64,000 nt of DNA from Streptomyces flavotricini (GTDB lineage: Bacteria > Actinomycetota > Actinomycetes > Streptomycetales > Streptomycetaceae), in the NCBI RefSeq assembly GCF_020639365.1, contig NZ_JAINUL010000001.1:3580661-3644660 (forward strand). Direction: 5' to 3'. The position numbers were made by a program, and so were the translations under genes. Numbering within the stretch: position 1 is the stretch's first letter; each line of letters begins with the position of its first letter. Under the pieces are notes generated by a model, which searched no databases, was not told where the DNA came from, and was given only the letters and a program-made list of their open reading frames with translations. Below, in pieces: positions 61,244-64,000 of this stretch.

Positions 61244-61822
61244 ATGTCCAGCAGCAGTCCGCAGGCGCGCCGCGGCAACACTCGCCAGCGCATCCAGGAC
61301 GTCGCGCTGGAGCTCTTCGCCGAGCAGGGGTACGAGAAGACGTCGCTGCGCGAGATCGCGGAGCGGCTGGAGGTCACGAAGGCGGCGCTGTACTACCACT
61401 TCAAGACCAAGGAAGACATCATCATCAGCGTCTTCGAGGACCTGACCAGGCCGATCGACGAACTGATCGACTGGGCGGAGCGGCAGCCCCGGACGCTGGA
61501 GATGAAGCGCGAGGTGCTGCGCCGCTACAGCGAGGCGATGGCGGCGGGCGCTCCGCTCTACCGCTTCATGCAGGAGAACCAGGCGACGATGCGTGAACTG
61601 AGCATCGGGGAGACGGTGAAGCGCCGGCTGTTCACGCTGGTGGAGCTGTTGCGCACGGAGGACGGACCGCTGGCGGACCAGGTGCGGTGCGTGAGCGCGT
61701 TGTTCACCCTGCACGCGGGGATGATGTTCCTCCAGCACGTGGAGGGCGACCCGGAGGAAACCCGCCAGGCGGCACTGGAGGTCGCGACGGACCTCATCAC
61801 CCAGGCGCACCAAGCGTCGTGA
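61244..61822 (+). CDS. TetR-family transcriptional repressor
   Basis: A 192-residue regulator. The helix-turn-helix is RIQDVALELFAEQGYEKTSL, EIAERLEVTKAALYYHFKTK. The ligand domain has a conserved DLTRPIDELIDWAERQPR and a helical C-terminus. ATG 61244 sits 3 bp after GAGGAGA. It probably represses itself and the divergent MFS pump until a drug binds. Confidence 0.93.
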   Translation: MSSSSPQARRGNTRQRIQDVALELFAEQGYEKTSLREIAERLEVTKAALYYHFKTKEDIIISVFEDLTRPIDELIDWAERQPRTLEMKREVLRRYSEAMAAGAPLYRFMQENQATMRELSIGETVKRRLFTLVELLRTEDGPLADQVRCVSALFTLHAGMMFLQHVEGDPEETRQAALEVATDLITQAHQAS

Positions 61823-62367
61823 AGCGGGGGCGGACGGGCCGTGAGCCGTGGGGCCGTGGACCGTGAGCCGTGGGCAGGCCCGTGAGCCGTGGGGCCTTGA
61901 GGCCGTGGGGCCGTGGGGCCGTGGGGCCGTGGGCCGATGAGCGTCATGTGACGGCCCACCAGCCGGCCTGATCGGCGCAGCCGGACCCCGGGGCACCGAC
62001 GGGCCGGAGGATGACTGTTCCCGGCCTTCGATGCCAGGTCCGGCCCGGCCTCCGCGACACCCGGCCACCCCGCCAAGCAGTCGGCGCGAGGACACAGACG
62101 GCAGCGAGCGAGCGGACTTCCGCGTGGTCCCCCTGGGGCTAACGGCACATTCGGCCGACACCCCATCACCGGGGAGGCGCGGGCGGCCCGCGGCCGAAGC
62201 CCTCATGGCGACACCCGAATGCCACCGGGGCGCCTCCCTGTCCCGCCGTTCACCCGATCCGGGGGTTTGAGCGCCCGGCCGCTACTCTCAGTAATCATGT
62301 CGACTACCTTGAGTTAAGCGCGTCGCCCGGATCGGCCGGTGGGGCGCCCCGACCCAAGGACACCACC
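61823..62367. other. 545-bp intergenic region with short tandem repeats
   Basis: No open frame here has coding-like codon use. From 61838 to 61936 there is a low-complexity run built of GTGAGCC and GGGGCCGTG units, including about 3.7 head-to-tail copies of GGCCGTGGG at 61901-61933. The right end is the promoter region of the SGNH lipase gene (TACTCT at 62283 is a possible -10). Confidence 0.6.
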
Positions 62368-63372
62368 ATGTCGTCCCGCGCCACGTACGCCCTCGTATCC
62401 GCCCTCGCCCTCACGATCCTGACCGGCGCCCCGGCCGCGGCCGCCCCACCCCCGGCGCCCCTCGACTACACGGCCCTCGGCGACTCTTACAGCGCCGGCG
62501 CCTTCGTACGGCCCTGGGCCGTGGATGACGGCTGCGGCCGTTCCACCCTCAGCTATCCGCAGCAGGCCGCCCGCCGTCTCAACGTCCGCCTCACCGACGT
62601 CACGTGTTCCGCGGCCGAGGTCAGAGCCGGCGTCCTGGAGCAGCAGACCGAGTTCACCGGGCCACCGTCCGTCCCGCCCAAGGCCGGCTGGGCACCCCGG
62701 CCGGCCCAGATCAAGGCGGTCACCGCCGCCACCGATCTCGTCACGCTCGGGATCGGCGGCAATTCCGTCGGGTTCGTCGACATCGTCACGAAGTGCATCG
62801 AGCAGGGAATCGCGTCCTTCGGGACCGGCAGCCCCTGCTCCGCCCACTACACCCGCGGCTCCGGGAAGAGCCGGCTCGACGCCGGATTCACCGCTCTGGA
62901 AGCGGACTTCGCGACCACCCTCAAGGACATCCGGACCCGCGCACCCCACGCCAAGGTGGCGGTCATCGGGTACCCGGCCGTCGTCGCCGACGCCAAGGGC
63001 TGCTCCTTCGGGTCCTGGCGCCAGCTCGGCACCGTCACCAAGGGGGACATGCCCTTCCTCGACGCCCTGGAGCGCCGGGTCAACACCGTGCTGCGCACCG
63101 AGGCCCAACGCGCCGGCGCCGCCTACGTGGACACGTACACCTCCAGCACCGGGCACGGGGTCTGCTCGGCCCCGGGCCAGCGGTGGATCTACGGGATCAA
63201 GGACGACCTCACCGGCTCCGGCACCCAGAGCGACCCACCATCCAACCTCTGCCGCAGGGTCCCCGCCACCGGCGAAGCCTGTACGTTCCTCCACCCCAAC
63301 CTCCCCGGCACCACCCACCAGGCAGCCCTGGTCACCCAAGCCCTCACCGAACTGGGGGCGATCAGGAGATGA
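62368..63372 (+). CDS. secreted SGNH/GDSL lipase-like hydrolase
   Basis: A 334-residue exported enzyme (signal MSSRATYALVSALALTILTG, cleaved near AAA). The Ser block is YTALGDSYSAGAFV, the Gly/Asn oxyanion positions are in TLGIGGNSVGFVD, and Asp-x-x-His is replaced by HPNLPGTTHQAALV near the end. Six cysteines (DDGCGRS, VTCSAAEV, KCIEQ, SPCSAHY, KGCSFGSW, NLCRRV) form disulfides, as in Streptomyces SEST/phospholipase A1-type hydrolases. Confidence 0.9.
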   Translation: MSSRATYALVSALALTILTGAPAAAAPPPAPLDYTALGDSYSAGAFVRPWAVDDGCGRSTLSYPQQAARRLNVRLTDVTCSAAEVRAGVLEQQTEFTGPPSVPPKAGWAPRPAQIKAVTAATDLVTLGIGGNSVGFVDIVTKCIEQGIASFGTGSPCSAHYTRGSGKSRLDAGFTALEADFATTLKDIRTRAPHAKVAVIGYPAVVADAKGCSFGSWRQLGTVTKGDMPFLDALERRVNTVLRTEAQRAGAAYVDTYTSSTGHGVCSAPGQRWIYGIKDDLTGSGTQSDPPSNLCRRVPATGEACTFLHPNLPGTTHQAALVTQALTELGAIRR

Positions 63373-63481
63373 CCGCACCACGATCCGGGATCGAGACCCG
63401 CTCGGCCGGGGACCCGTGCCGCCCCCGGCGAGGACGAACGGATCCGCCCATCGGGAGGGAGGGCCGGTATGAGGCCGGCCG

Positions 63482-64000
63482 CTACATCGCCGCCGAGCGG
63501 ATGAATGCCGTGAGGTCGTCGGCGTAGCGGTCCGGGTGGGTGAGGTGGGGGACGTGGCCGTCCCCCACCAGCGTGCGCATCCGGGCCCGGCCGCCGAGGG
63601 CGGTCGCGAGCTTGCCGACGATCACCGGGAACCACGGCGGGCTCTCGCTGCCGAAGGTCAGCAGCGCGGGGCCGGGGAAGCCGTCGAGGCGGGCCAGGTC
63701 CAGGCGGGCCCAGTCCGGGTCGCCGTGTTCGTCGGCGAACGTGGGGGCGTTGGCGGTGATCGTCCGGCGGAACCTCTCGGGCATGTACTCCCAGCCGCCC
63801 GGGCCCACGGCGACGTCGTCCACGAACCGCTGCGCACCCGCCCGGTCCTCGCCCGCGCGCAGGGCCGCGAGGACTCCGTCGAGGGCGGCCTCCATGGCCC
63901 GGAGCACGGGACGGAGCTGGCGGTCCTCGTCTCCGACGATGCCCATGAGCGGCGGCTCGTGCGCGCTCAGGCTGCGCAGCAGCTCGGGGCGGCGGGTGGC
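63482..64000 (-). CDS. alpha/beta hydrolase (partial, runs off the right edge)
   Basis: The C-terminal 172 residues of a protein that continues beyond the window. Visible are ATRRPELLRSLSAHEPPLMG just after the nucleophile region, a helical cap (RPVLRAMEAALDGVLAALRA, AQRFVDDVAVGPGGWEYM), the acid strand PALLTFGSESPPWFPV and the catalytic His region VGDGHVPHLTHPDRYADDL. The nucleophile and N-terminus are missing. Likely an esterase or haloperoxidase-like enzyme; substrate unknown. Confidence 0.85.
   Translation of the reverse strand, partial: ATRRPELLRSLSAHEPPLMGIVGDEDRQLRPVLRAMEAALDGVLAALRAGEDRAGAQRFVDDVAVGPGGWEYMPERFRRTITANAPTFADEHGDPDWARLDLARLDGFPGPALLTFGSESPPWFPVIVGKLATALGGRARMRTLVGDGHVPHLTHPDRYADDLTAFIRSAAM

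Overview
The window is a stretch of Streptomyces chromosome. Base composition is very high in G+C, third codon positions are strongly G/C-biased, GTG starts are frequent, and two genes carry the rare TTA leucine codon that streptomycetes read with the bldA tRNA. Marker families agree: a WhiB-like regulator, ECF sigma/anti-sigma pair, SpoIIE-type phosphatase with an HATPase domain, polyphosphate glucokinase, DUF4245, DUF1707 and DUF6542. From memory, the run ychF - ppgK - ispH - xseA/xseB - glpX - whiB-like - fumarase I - fumC - SpoIIE - PBP - oxyR - ahpC/ahpD follows the conserved core order of Streptomyces chromosomes.

Layout. 1-9.3 kb: end of a PLP-enzyme gene, a PEP-mutase/isocitrate-lyase-like enzyme, an EamA exporter, a coupled secreted esterase/esterase/trypsin-like cluster, a MarR regulator divergent from a secreted SMP-30-like protein, and a SNF2 helicase. 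9.4-15.3 kb: ECF sigma factor, zinc-finger anti-sigma factor, a TTA-containing PASTA lipoprotein, a small lipoprotein and a large M36 metallopeptidase. 15.4-18 kb: an accessory patch with a Uma2 relic, a YefM/RelE-type toxin-antitoxin pair, a membrane-anchored unknown and a Uma2 gene. A stop codon plus terminator resembling the ychF 3' end is duplicated about 1.66 kb from ychF, which suggests a small insertion at that site.

18-36.4 kb is core metabolism and maintenance: ychF, ppgK, ispH, exonuclease VII, glpX, a WhiB-like regulator, class I and class II fumarases 3 kb apart, a GDPD and an SGNH-lectin protein. 36.6-49.3 kb: a SpoIIE phosphatase gene (TTA codon, apparently frameshifted by an exact 17-bp tandem duplication), a class A PBP, an SPFH/ribbon-helix-helix pair below a perfect palindrome, oxyR, a frameshifted secreted repeat protein, ahpC-ahpD, an AI-2E family permease and a secreted SLT protein. 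49.6-64 kb: PhoH-like ATPase, cis-prenyl transferase, aldo-keto reductase, prepilin peptidase, SMI1/KNR4 protein, an orphan sugar-binding lipoprotein, a polysaccharide deacetylase, a TetR/MFS efflux pair, an SGNH lipase and a truncated alpha/beta hydrolase.

Functional groupings that stand out are peroxide defence (oxyR with ahpCD), the TCA fumarase pair, envelope sensing (ECF/anti-sigma/PASTA) and numerous secreted hydrolases. Perfect hairpin terminators separate many convergent genes. Short tandem duplications recur in the window, and two of them account exactly for reading-frame breaks.
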